A stretch of 32,750 bases of DNA, from positions 1-32,750 of the forward strand of contig CAJQOP010000023.1 of assembly GCA_905479945.1 (NCBI GenBank). Direction: 5' to 3'. Positions 1-8,307 of this stretch are shown here, one piece after another. A program made the position numbers and the translations under genes. Positions within the stretch are counted from its first letter, which is position 1. Each line of letters opens with the position of its first letter. Below the pieces are notes generated by a model. That model did no database searches and was not told the DNA's origin. It was given only the letters and a program-made list of their open reading frames with translations. This DNA comes from an uncultured Glaciecola sp. (GTDB lineage: Bacteria; Pseudomonadota; Gammaproteobacteria; Enterobacterales; Alteromonadaceae).

Positions 1-1405
1 CAATACCTTCCACTTTCAGCTGAAAAACATCGCTTAAATCGACTACGCCTGCATAAGTACTCAATGGAATAGCCAAACTCTGCCAAGCTTGTTGTACGAC
101 CTCCACTTCAAAGGAGGTTTCACTTGGACCTGGGCTGATAAGATAAATTTTCAAGCTGGTCGAATTCGGAGTCCAATAATCAATATACAGCGTGTCCATT
201 GCCGACACGTCTTGCGCGTTCCCACCAAAGTCGGTGCCTTGAAAGTTCAAGTTTGTGTATTTGAGAACGTTATCACCCTGCACTTGCTCTTGTGTTACTT
301 GCGTTGCTTGGCCCCAATTTGGATTGAAATTGACGCCGTCAATGTTGTTAAAACTATCGCTAAATATCGAGATGACTGCGTCTGATTGTTGAGTCGGAAC
401 TGGCGCGATTTCTTGAGGTTCGGGCTCGGCAACAATCTGACAACCAACTGAATCGACTTCAGCATTTGCTGGAGTGTTAGAGCATTGATCTAAACTATTA
501 ATAACGCCGTCGCTGTCATCATCTAAGCCAAATGGTGTACTCTCATTGCATTCTTGTAAACCATTTGTATCAGTCGCAACGCAATGAGCCACGTAATCGA
601 CTTCCATAGTTGCCGCATTTAATGTCGAGTCGACGGTTCCGCCAAGAGTGCCCCCCATAGCCACATTCAACAGAACGAACATGGGTTCTTCATATTGTGA
701 ACAGTTGGTCAAGTCATGTCGAACAACAACATTGTCATTCATAAAGAAAAGGATTTCGTCTGCCGTCCATTCTAGGCCGTAGGTTTGAAATGCCATAACG
801 TCAGGCGACCCGCCCGGATATGGTATGCGCTGTTCTCTACCGCAGCTGCTGCCTGAACCTGTATTGAAGAAGTTAGTGATGTAGCTATCGCCAGAGTTTG
901 AATACCATTCCCAAACGTCAATTTCACCAGCGCCTGGGTTTGGCCAGTTGATATTATCGTTATCGCCTTTGAAAGGGTCTTCTGCAATGCGGTTCTCAAG
1001 CATCCAAAAAGCCGGCCAAGTTCCCCTTTTTAATTCTGAGAAGCGAATTCTTGCTTCGAGTCGACCATACAAAAACTCAGCTTTGTCTTTGCTATTAAGT
1101 CTACCTGAGGTCCAGTCACGGTTTCTGCCATTTTGCCCAGGGCAATTAATATTCTGCCTACGGGCAGTAATTTTTAAAGTTCCATCCGAAACTTCAAAGT
1201 TACGTTGCGCCGAGCTTTCATCGTCGGTATAGCATTGGATTTCATTGTTAAATGCAGCTTGAATCTGCGGAGTCCAATTTTTTAAATTAAGGCCTTCATC
1301 GTCAAAACGTTCAATCCAAGAGAGTTCCCAGCCGGCATGAATTGAACCAAAAGGTAGCAGGCACATGATGAGAAACAGTGACGTTTTTTTCAATCGTTTG
1401 TTCAT
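1..1405 (-). CDS. Secreted GH16 endo-beta-1,3-glucanase (laminarinase), 3' end beyond the left edge
   Basis: The reading frame is open from the ATG at 1405 to base 1 (468 codons), so the C-terminus is missing. Residues 1-24 form a Sec signal peptide (MNKRLKKTSLFLIMCLLPFG, then SIHA). The GH16 catalytic motif GEIDVWEWYSN places the nucleophile at E161, the assisting Asp at D163 and the acid/base at E166. Family-typical GRLEARIRFSE and WPAFWML segments precede it. After the catalytic domain comes an Asp-rich thrombospondin type-3-like stretch (DDDSDGVINSLDQC), then a second beta-rich module (SIFSDSFNNIDGVNFNPNWG onward) resembling accessory modules found at the C-terminus of laminarinases in marine Alteromonadales. 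Expected role: cleavage of beta-1,3-glucan such as algal laminarin outside the inner membrane. An in-frame ATG at 1447 would add 14 residues, but 1405 starts directly on a normal signal peptide. GH16 membership is secure; laminarin as substrate is inferred. Confidence 0.9.
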   Translation of the reverse strand, partial: MNKRLKKTSLFLIMCLLPFGSIHAGWELSWIERFDDEGLNLKNWTPQIQAAFNNEIQCYTDDESSAQRNFEVSDGTLKITARRQNINCPGQNGRNRDWTSGRLNSKDKAEFLYGRLEARIRFSELKRGTWPAFWMLENRIAEDPFKGDNDNINWPNPGAGEIDVWEWYSNSGDSYITNFFNTGSGSSCGREQRIPYPGGSPDVMAFQTYGLEWTADEILFFMNDNVVVRHDLTNCSQYEEPMFVLLNVAMGGTLGGTVDSTLNAATMEVDYVAHCVATDTNGLQECNESTPFGLDDDSDGVINSLDQCSNTPANAEVDSVGCQIVAEPEPQEIAPVPTQQSDAVISIFSDSFNNIDGVNFNPNWGQATQVTQEQVQGDNVLKYTNLNFQGTDFGGNAQDVSAMDTLYIDYWTPNSTSLKIYLISPGPSETSFEVEVVQQAWQSLAIPLSTYAGVVDLSDVFQLKVEGI

Positions 1406-1534
1406 AGCATTTTCAAAACATTCGTTAGCATTTGGTATTCTCGGCATGTCTTTTTTTCCAATTGATTTCTGAAGCATTGTCGTTATGTGGTGCGGACTTA
1501 ACTGCTATTTGATAGCGGCGTACCAAACGCAATG

Positions 1535-1563
1535 ATGTTAAGAGAGTGTACTTATATTAACAA
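1535..1563 (-). promoter_or_regulatory. Candidate sigma-70 promoter of the GH16 gene
   Basis: Read on the minus strand, TTGTTA (1563-1558), a 17-bp spacer and TAACAT (1540-1535) match the -35/-10 pattern. The leader to the ATG at 1405 would be about 120 nt. The rest of the 321-bp gap between the GH16 gene and the histidine kinase (1406-1726) shows no gene, and I see no terminator with a T tract for the kinase. Confidence 0.4.
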
Positions 1564-1726
1564 AAAATTCACACCCGTGCCGAGCTAGAGTGGACTCTAA
1601 ACGGGATGAAAGAGAACATGCTGAGCAAAATAAGATCTGTGCTGTTGCTTTCAAGACTTCTGCTCATTGCTCATTTCATGCTGCATGCGTGAGATGGTTT
1701 GTCGGACTTATTACTCTATTTATATC

Positions 1727-4700
1727 CTAAGATATCCAGTTTTGAATCATTTGTTCAAGCGATTCCGCTAAAACAGGCTTTTCTAAGTAATCATTCATAC
1801 CTACTTTCAAGCACTTTTCTTTATCGCCCGACATTGCATTTGCTGTTAGTGCCACGATGGGTATATTTGAGTGAAGCCCAATATTTTTATTTGCTCTAAT
1901 ATTTTGGGTAGCATCATAGCCATCCATTACAGGCATTTGGCAATCCATTAATATTAAATCAAACCATTCAGGATTCGCTTCAATTGCGTCGATAGCTTCT
2001 GCACCATTGGCTGCCAACTGGTACTTATAGTTTAGACTCGTCAGCATATTAATTACTACTTGTTGATTAATGTAATTATCTTCAACTACCAGTATATTGG
2101 CTTTAGATTTGATTGGTAAATCGCTTGTTTGATTCTGTTCAGTATGGTTTGTAGACACTTTTTCAGTTGATATTAAAGTAGACAATAGTGTTCCAATTAA
2201 ATTGTCTGGCTTTATTGGTTTTGTAAGATAATCAGTAATTGAGGTCAAAAATCCGTGATCAGTTTCAGTTGACCAAGCTTGCGCAGTCATCAAGATAACG
2301 AGTGGATTGCCACTATATTTACTGCCAGAAATGGCCTTACTCAACTCAATACCATCCATGCCTGACAGGCCTAAATCAATAAGTACATAATCAAAATAGT
2401 ATTGTTGGGAATGAGCTTGCTTTAGAGCTTTCATTGCTTCTTGGGCATTTGCTACCCGTTCAATCTTCATTTCGCTTTGACAGAGAAAGTTCTCTATAGC
2501 CCTTTGGACACTGTCGTGATGATCTACAACTAGCAGTCTTTTTGCTTTCAGAGACGCCAATTGAGGATGAGAATTAAAATCTTCCGTCGTATCTGAGCGT
2601 TGATTCTTTATCGTGCAGGTAAATGTTGAACTCTGTTGCCCATCACTTATTACCGAAAGTTTACCATCCATCATCTCAACTAACTGATGACTTATTGCCA
2701 AACCTAAGCCTGTGCCGCCATGCTTTCGTGTGCTTGAACTGTCGACTTGCATAAATTTTGAAAAAAGCTCTGGTTGCTTGTCCAATGGTATACCAATGCC
2801 TGTATCAATTACCGTAAACTCTAAACATTGATCTTCAGTTAAACAGGCCTTTAACAGCACTTCGCCAGAATCGGTGAACTTAATAGCGTTACTTAGCAAG
2901 TTAGTGAGTACTTGCATAAGTCTATCAGGGTCAATATTTGCCCAGCGAGGCATTGAAGGAGCAATATCAAGCACTAACTCAATGTTCTTATTTTGAGCGC
3001 GCATAGCAATGCTATCAACCGCATTCGCGAGCAATACTGATAAATTAGTGTTTGTGAACTTTATATCAAGTTTACCGGCTTCAATTTTGGAAAAATCTAA
3101 TATGTCGTTAATTAAGTGCAGTAAAGACTGGCTACTTACTTTTATTAGCTCAGCGAAATGGCGCTGCTTTTGGTCTAAGTCAGAACTGAGTAACAATTCA
3201 TTCATCCCTAGTATGCCATTTATCGGAGTTCGAATTTCATGACTCATATTTGCTAAAAACTGACTTTTTGCCAGGCTTGCTTCTGTTGCCTTTTGCTCTG
3301 CTTTTTTTAACATTGTGATATCTTGAAACGCGCCTTTTAGTGATGTCGCAACGCCGTCAGTGAATTCTGCATAACCTACTGCTCGAACCCATATATCGTT
3401 GTTTTTTGCAGTAATAAATGGAGTTTGTATGTCCCAAGGCGTGCCTTCATTTATAGCCAAATGCATCGCTTTTTCGACCTTAGAACGGCTGTCGGGCGGA
3501 TAGAAATCAAGCGCTTTTGCTAAGTCAATTTCAGCCCCTACCGGCATCTCATGGATCTGGTATACCATATCAGACCATATTGGACGATTGGTCAATAAAT
3601 CGAGCTGCCAACTGCCTAACTGGGCCATCTCGCCAGTGCGCTCTAGTAATTCTTGTTGTGATAAACGCTCTTTTTCGAGCCGCTTTATATCAGTAATATC
3701 AGTTTGAATAGCCATGTACCCGATTAAGATATTGTCTTCATACAAAGGCTGACAATTAATCTTTATCCAATAGGCCTTGCCATTCTTATGATAATTTACC
3801 ACTTCAGTATCAAAGCCTTTTTCATTTTTTAGCGAGTGGCGAATATACTCAATCGTTTGGGTGTTTGTTTCTTTTCCTTGCAACATTTGGCCCGGAGTAT
3901 GCCCCACTACCTCACTTAATTGGAAACCGGAGATACGAGTAAAGCCGCCGTTCACCCAAGTAACTTTGCCTGAGATATCGGTAATGACGACACCGTTGAC
4001 GATATCCTCGGCCACCTTGGCAAGAACGTAGTTACTTTTGATACTTTCTTTAAGACTTTCTTGCACTCTATATTGTTCGGTCAGGTCATAGTTCACACCT
4101 ATTATGGCCGCCACCTTCCCATCACTATCAAGGACAGGGTGGCCGTAAGCTTTCATATACCTAATTTCTTTTTTTGGTGTGAATATTCTAAAGGTGGTAT
4201 CAAACTTTTTACCAAACTCTACGGTCTGTTCAAGAGCGTGCAAAGCTTCGTCCTTGTCATCAGGGTGTAAAGCTTCATTCCAGACCGAAAATGTTCCTTC
4301 AAAGGTGTCTGGTGGACAGTGATAAAGCGCAAACATCTGCTTGTCCCAGATGAGCTCTTCAGTTTTAAGTTTAAGCTCCCAAACTCCTATATGCGAAGCT
4401 TCCTTCGCTACTTTCAAACGCTCATTACTGATGTCTAATTCTTCGCGCGTATTCTTTAAGTCCGAAGATTCAGAAATAGTAGCCACAATAACGCCGGCTG
4501 ACGCTTGCAAGTTAATACTTACAAAAAATTCTTGGTTGGTTTTGTTTATTGCTATAAACACATCACCATGGATATGTGAAGAAGGGAGTTCATTGTTACA
4601 AGTTTTGTAAAAATATTCTTTTACGTGATCTGTATACGCAGGCGCAACCAAATCAAATATATACATTTGACGAAGCGCTGCGCTCGAAAAACCGTAGAGG

Positions 4701-4846
4701 TGCTTCGTCGCTAAATTGAAGTCTAGAATTTTGCCTGAAGAAGATAACTCTATAACTGCGTTTGAGGTAGCATTCAAAATAGTGTGCAATCGCTGAATTT
4801 CTATTTCTTTTTGGAGCTCTGTAACAGCTTTTTTCTTCGATACCAT
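1727..4846 (-). CDS. Soluble PAS-domain hybrid sensor histidine kinase with two receiver domains
   Basis: A 1039-residue protein without membrane segments. Order: PAS (about 20-130), PAS_3-type (about 140-270), PAS (about 275-405), PAS_3-type (about 410-530), HisKA with the phospho-acceptor H536 in NMSHEIRTPING, HATPase_c with N box LTNLLSNAIKF, DTGIGIP and GGTGLGLAIS, then receiver 1 (phospho-Asp D824 in LIDLGLSGMDG) and receiver 2 (D968 in LMDCQMPVMDG, followed by the conserved LTANAMSGD and EKPV). Receiver 1 begins VVDHHDS, so one acidic-pocket position is His; it may be weakened. There is no HPt domain, so an external phosphotransferase is expected. Start: the ATG at 4846 has AGGA six bases upstream; a GTG at 4912 or ATG at 4903 would add 22 or 19 residues of un-kinase-like sequence (CIPTLPCPIG) with poor ribosome sites. 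Ligand unknown; no response-regulator gene is adjacent. Confidence 0.93.
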   Translation of the reverse strand: MVSKKKAVTELQKEIEIQRLHTILNATSNAVIELSSSGKILDFNLATKHLYGFSSAALRQMYIFDLVAPAYTDHVKEYFYKTCNNELPSSHIHGDVFIAINKTNQEFFVSINLQASAGVIVATISESSDLKNTREELDISNERLKVAKEASHIGVWELKLKTEELIWDKQMFALYHCPPDTFEGTFSVWNEALHPDDKDEALHALEQTVEFGKKFDTTFRIFTPKKEIRYMKAYGHPVLDSDGKVAAIIGVNYDLTEQYRVQESLKESIKSNYVLAKVAEDIVNGVVITDISGKVTWVNGGFTRISGFQLSEVVGHTPGQMLQGKETNTQTIEYIRHSLKNEKGFDTEVVNYHKNGKAYWIKINCQPLYEDNILIGYMAIQTDITDIKRLEKERLSQQELLERTGEMAQLGSWQLDLLTNRPIWSDMVYQIHEMPVGAEIDLAKALDFYPPDSRSKVEKAMHLAINEGTPWDIQTPFITAKNNDIWVRAVGYAEFTDGVATSLKGAFQDITMLKKAEQKATEASLAKSQFLANMSHEIRTPINGILGMNELLLSSDLDQKQRHFAELIKVSSQSLLHLINDILDFSKIEAGKLDIKFTNTNLSVLLANAVDSIAMRAQNKNIELVLDIAPSMPRWANIDPDRLMQVLTNLLSNAIKFTDSGEVLLKACLTEDQCLEFTVIDTGIGIPLDKQPELFSKFMQVDSSSTRKHGGTGLGLAISHQLVEMMDGKLSVISDGQQSSTFTCTIKNQRSDTTEDFNSHPQLASLKAKRLLVVDHHDSVQRAIENFLCQSEMKIERVANAQEAMKALKQAHSQQYYFDYVLIDLGLSGMDGIELSKAISGSKYSGNPLVILMTAQAWSTETDHGFLTSITDYLTKPIKPDNLIGTLLSTLISTEKVSTNHTEQNQTSDLPIKSKANILVVEDNYINQQVVINMLTSLNYKYQLAANGAEAIDAIEANPEWFDLILMDCQMPVMDGYDATQNIRANKNIGLHSNIPIVALTANAMSGDKEKCLKVGMNDYLEKPVLAESLEQMIQNWIS

Positions 4847-5072
4847 TTGTATTCCTATCGGACACGGTAATGTTGGAATGCAGCCAAAAGTATACTCACT
4901 CATGGAGCCCACTCAGATTAGAGTAAGGAGAGTAGACCATGTTTCTGATCTATTCAACAGGCGATAATTAAGTAGATTTTAATGCTGTAAAATTGTAAAA
5001 ACTATGGAAAAACCGCTATTAACTTGACCAATTAAGTGACAGTTTTACCGTAATAAGCAATAACTAAGAGAA

Positions 5073-7202
5073 CTAAATATCAACGAAATTGACACGATCC
5101 CGGCCTTGCTCTTTGCTTATATAAAGCTGTTCATCTGCTAAGGAAGTCAAGGTGATCAAGTCTTTTGTAAAGTCATTGATCACTCTGATGGCCCCAACGC
5201 TTACGGTCATTTCAATCAAATTATCGTTATACATCAGCTTGTGCTGCTGTATGGTTTGGTGGATAAAATTAACGTAGTCTTTATGCTGCTCATGATTGTC
5301 ACTGGCCAATACTAAGATAAACTCTTCACCACCATAACGAGCCAAGATGTCTGTTTCTCGACGGCATTTACTCTGTAGTAAGCTTGCCACTTCGACTAAG
5401 CAGGCATCACCCGCCACATGACCAAAGTTGTCGTTAATGAGCTTGAAATAGTCAATATCGAAAAGCACTAAAGTAAAAGGCTTTTCATGCCGTTGGCAAA
5501 ATTTATAGGTGTTTGCAGATAGGGTATCAAATGCTCCGCGGTTGTATAAGCCGGTCAGAGAGTCGGTTTGCGAGAGTTTCAGTAATTCTTCATTAAGAAC
5601 TTGTAAAACTTCAGTTTTTTCTTCGACCTGCGCCTTTAGCTCTCTTTGAAAGTCCTCTGATATATTGTAATAATGAATCACGTTTTCGGTCACATTTTGC
5701 ATTTCTTTGCTGACCTTTGATTCAGCTATCATTTTACTAGATTTCTTTTTACCAGCCATGAAATTTTCTAAGTTTAACAATGGTTTGGTAATTTTTGCGG
5801 CTAGGCCTTTCGACAGAAGAGTAATCAGCAACATGCTTAACAATATGCTGACACTAATAAACACAAAATAAGCGCTGATCCCTTCAAAAATTCTAACTGA
5901 CAGAGTGAACGTGTATATTGTCCAGTTTCTATCATTTGTATATTCGTCGTAAATGTAAGTAGTTTGATTAATTTGCATTGCTTTTTTACTGTTAGAAAAT
6001 GGATGCTTGCTAGATTGAGCCGTAAATTTATCTAACTGCACAAGCCCTAATTCTGCTGAACTGTAGATGATGGAATCTTCGTCGTCTTTTATTAGAATGA
6101 GTATTTGGTCATTTTGAATAGCGTTGAGGACGCTCTCATCGACTAAATTTTCAAGTTTAATAGCTGCTTGAACTAATCCTTGAAATTCAGACTCGAAAAA
6201 TATTGGGGCCGTAATTGCAACAATGTCTAAATCCCCAAGCCCTCTTCCTCTAATGGCTCTCGAAACGATAGACTCACCAGGCGCTTTGGTATCTTGAAAA
6301 TATTTACGATGCGCAATATTGACATCCTTGAGGTCTGGGAGCATGGCCGCATATCTCTCTGGAGCGGCAATAAGTACGGTTGCATTTTTATCTACCAGCA
6401 CCATACTTTCAACATTACCACTTGCCGTCGCAACCGTGTTTAAAATTTGCCCATAAAGTAAGGGATTCTTCTCTCTCATCAGAATATCTGCTGTTGCCTT
6501 AAGAGTGTGTACTTTGTTATCTATCAAGCCCGACACGCTGCGGTTTAACTCTTGAATGGCTTGATTGAGTTCATAACCAAGAGTTTCGTCTCTATCTTTA
6601 GCTGAGCGCCAAACAAAGAACAAGGTAACTAACACTACCGGCAGGATCACGCTGACGGCGTTGAGTTCAAATACTAATTTAGAAAACTCGGGTGGAGCCT
6701 GATTTCTTCCACGATGCTGACTGCTTAGGGGCAAAAGCCAATAGCATACTAGCGCCATAAATCCGCCCACATATACGCTCAATATAAAGGTAAAAGCGAC
6801 AAAGACTGCAGTTTGAATATTCACTTCGAGATCAAAGTAGATGAACAAAGTGACAATAGGTAAGCCAACGAAAAAGCAGTATAGGGAAATCGCACTCAAG
6901 AACCGTATTTTATGTTTCAACATGAACGCGATTGCGAGGTACTCAGCAATTTGAACACCCGCCACAAAAATTTGCTCTGAAAATAAGAGGAGCGGCAGCA
7001 GACTAACTGCAAGCACAATCGCCGAACTTCGAAATCCCATGGTCAACAAGGAAAGCAGTACGAAAGTACTGCCGAAATGCATATTGATATTGCCAAACAC
7101 GCTGAAAACTAGATAGGTATTCGTAAGACAAGCGACGCCCGCTAACACTAAAGTAGGCAGATTATTTGCTTGCTTATTCAACAATTTAACGGTTCCATTC
7201 AT
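5073..7202 (-). CDS. Membrane-bound diguanylate cyclase (MASE-like multi-TM + extracytoplasmic sensor + GGDEF)
   Basis: 709 residues. The N-terminal ~155 residues hold about six hydrophobic segments (a MASE1-like integral membrane sensor), then a seventh at about 178-200 (VILPVVLVTLFFVW). A roughly 230-residue periplasmic region with dCACHE-like features follows (MVLVDKNATVLIAAPE; GLGDLDIVAITAPIF). Another membrane helix at about 440-465 leads into a HAMP-like/coiled-coil linker. The GGDEF domain starts near 545 (DSLTGLYNRGAFD) and carries an intact GGEEF at 624-628. RETD at 615-618, five residues upstream, is a complete allosteric I-site, so an active, product-inhibited c-di-GMP synthase is expected. 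There is no EAL domain. The ATG at 7202 lacks an obvious Shine-Dalgarno. The gene is divergent from the PEP-CTERM-like gene across a 365-bp gap. Domain calls are secure; the ligand is unknown. Confidence 0.92.
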   Translation of the reverse strand: MNGTVKLLNKQANNLPTLVLAGVACLTNTYLVFSVFGNINMHFGSTFVLLSLLTMGFRSSAIVLAVSLLPLLLFSEQIFVAGVQIAEYLAIAFMLKHKIRFLSAISLYCFFVGLPIVTLFIYFDLEVNIQTAVFVAFTFILSVYVGGFMALVCYWLLPLSSQHRGRNQAPPEFSKLVFELNAVSVILPVVLVTLFFVWRSAKDRDETLGYELNQAIQELNRSVSGLIDNKVHTLKATADILMREKNPLLYGQILNTVATASGNVESMVLVDKNATVLIAAPERYAAMLPDLKDVNIAHRKYFQDTKAPGESIVSRAIRGRGLGDLDIVAITAPIFFESEFQGLVQAAIKLENLVDESVLNAIQNDQILILIKDDEDSIIYSSAELGLVQLDKFTAQSSKHPFSNSKKAMQINQTTYIYDEYTNDRNWTIYTFTLSVRIFEGISAYFVFISVSILLSMLLITLLSKGLAAKITKPLLNLENFMAGKKKSSKMIAESKVSKEMQNVTENVIHYYNISEDFQRELKAQVEEKTEVLQVLNEELLKLSQTDSLTGLYNRGAFDTLSANTYKFCQRHEKPFTLVLFDIDYFKLINDNFGHVAGDACLVEVASLLQSKCRRETDILARYGGEEFILVLASDNHEQHKDYVNFIHQTIQQHKLMYNDNLIEMTVSVGAIRVINDFTKDLITLTSLADEQLYISKEQGRDRVNFVDI

Positions 7203-7304
7203 AAGTATAATAACGGCTTACAGGGCAGGATATTGAGCTCTTTAAGGATATTATGCTATACCGTTGTGTAGATTTAATCGAAAAAGCCGGCACTTTTATC
7301 AGCG

Positions 7305-7380
7305 TGGCGAACTAATCAGGCTTTACAGCTAACCTTTCCGGAAAGAAGCACCGCCAACCGCGAAAACGAAGAATACTTCG
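7305..7380. other. Nested complementary segments in the gap between the diguanylate cyclase and PEP-CTERM-like genes
   Basis: TGGCG (7305-7309) can pair with CGCCA (7352-7356). Inside it, GCTT (7320-7323) can pair with AAGC (7346-7349), enclosing the perfect 12-bp palindrome CTTTCCGGAAAG (7334-7345). A separate hairpin CGAAG-AATA-CTTCG lies at 7367-7380 and is not followed by a T run. The block is GC-richer than the rest of the gap (7203-7567). It lies upstream of the sigma-54 promoter, so it could be an enhancer cluster. Read on the minus strand, it could instead be part of the cyclase mRNA leader. I do not recognise it as a known riboswitch. Confidence 0.4.
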
Positions 7381-7466
7381 CTAAATGATGTCAGGTTTCT
7401 TTACACTTTTCTGGAAATAATATTTGCTGTCGAAATAAGTTATTGATCGTAAGCGATATTTACTAA

Positions 7467-7482
7467 TGGTACATTTTTTGCA
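7467..7482 (+). promoter_or_regulatory. Sigma-54 (RpoN) promoter of the PEP-CTERM-like gene
   Basis: TGGTACATTTTTTGCA matches the -24/-12 consensus TGGCACG-N4-TTGCW at the invariant GG and GC with exact spacing, differing at two flexible positions. Transcription would begin near 7493, giving a leader of about 75 nt to the ATG at 7568. Sigma-54 control of PEP-CTERM genes through the PrsK/PrsR pair has been described in Zoogloea, which fits. Two TTTCYGGAAA palindromes, at 7335-7344 and 7408-7417, lie about 80 and 150 bp upstream of the predicted start, typical enhancer distances. Confidence 0.65.
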
Positions 7483-7567
7483 CGATTTATAGCGGCATAA
7501 TTGGTTAAGTAGCACAATTTAAGTATTGCTATTCTAAAAATGGAAAAATAATTTAAGGAAAACAATT

Positions 7568-8245
7568 ATGAAGAAGCAACTAATCCAAGCAGCCTTTGCA
7601 GTAATCGCATATTGCGGTATCTTGCTGCCAGCATACGCGGCTCCAATTGTAGGAGCGAGCTCGTGTATATTTGAGAATGCAGTAGGTGGAACCGGCATGG
7701 TAACAACAGGTGTCGGCACTTCCTCATTTACATGGGGAACAGGTACTCCGCCATCTGGACTCGACTGTGCGGGTGAATCGTTTAACACTAATACTGGAGT
7801 ATTCTTCGATGTCGGAGAGATTACCTACTTCAACGGTGCAATCAATGCTGGAACAGGAGCTGACTCAGTTGATCTTAGTTTAAGCCTAGCATTCACTGAT
7901 CCAAGTGGTATAAGTGAAAACTTCATTTATCTACTGTCGTTAGTAAACACACCAAACACTGGAACGGCTCAAGAGCAAGCAGATATTGTGCAGTTTCCTG
8001 TTGTATTGCCGACACAAAGTTTTAATATTGGAGGTTTACTGTACACGCTCGCTTTGGAAGTTGGTGAGGTCACAACTGGAGGTTTCTCGACCCAGACTAC
8101 TTTTTCAGTAGAGGAAGGCGCGTCTGCAACAGCAACTTTGCGGGGTAAAGTAACTATTGCACAGGTTCCGGTAACCGGCTCCCTCGCATTGTTAGTTATT
8201 GGTTTAGCTGGAGTAGGTTTGACAAGACGAAGAACAAAAAGCTAA
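7568..8245 (+). CDS. Secreted PEP-CTERM-like surface protein (choice-of-anchor K / THxN-like)
   Basis: 225 residues. A Sec signal peptide (about 1-24, ending PAYA) is followed by a Gly/Thr/Ser-rich beta-sandwich-like region with FTWGTGTP and a VGEITYFNGAI segment. The latter corresponds in position to the T-H-x-N motif of the choice-of-anchor K family, with Tyr-Phe in place of His-x. The C-terminus has the tripartite sorting layout: VPVTGS, hydrophobic helix LALLVIGLAGVGL, then basic TRRRTKS. The usual Pro-Glu-Pro reads Pro-Val-Thr, so it is a variant of the exosortase signal. The start is fixed by AAGGA eight bases before the ATG. A strong terminator follows the stop. Expected fate: export, C-terminal processing by an exosortase encoded elsewhere, and release to the cell surface or matrix. 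Biochemical function unknown. Confidence 0.85.
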   Translation: MKKQLIQAAFAVIAYCGILLPAYAAPIVGASSCIFENAVGGTGMVTTGVGTSSFTWGTGTPPSGLDCAGESFNTNTGVFFDVGEITYFNGAINAGTGADSVDLSLSLAFTDPSGISENFIYLLSLVNTPNTGTAQEQADIVQFPVVLPTQSFNIGGLLYTLALEVGEVTTGGFSTQTTFSVEEGASATATLRGKVTIAQVPVTGSLALLVIGLAGVGLTRRRTKS

Positions 8246-8269
8246 TTGAAGACATAAAATAGCACGTAG

Positions 8270-8302
8270 AAAAAAGGCCCCGATTAGTTCAGGGCCTTTT
8301 TT
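8270..8302. terminator. Bidirectional Rho-independent terminator
   Basis: AAAAAAGGCCC (8270-8280), an 11-nt loop and GGGCCTTTTTT (8292-8302) form a GC stem flanked by A and T runs. It can terminate the PEP-CTERM-like gene on plus and the nucleosidase gene (stop at 8308) on minus. Confidence 0.92.
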
Positions 8303-8307
8303 ATGCA

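Noticed and set aside
1691..1703. 13-bp repeat GAGATGGTTTGTC also found at 31306-31318
   Set aside because: Several exact 13-mers are expected by chance in a window of this size; flanks do not match.
3900..3960. Possible LOV photoreceptor domain in the third PAS of the hybrid kinase
   Set aside because: The segment reads GHTPGQMLQG where LOV domains have GxNCRFLQ; the flavin-binding Cys is missing.
7290..7380. c-di-GMP-I (GEMM) riboswitch upstream of the surface-protein gene, attractive next to a diguanylate cyclase
   Set aside because: The conserved GGCAAACC, GACGCAAAGC and CGGCCTA core segments are not present on either strand.
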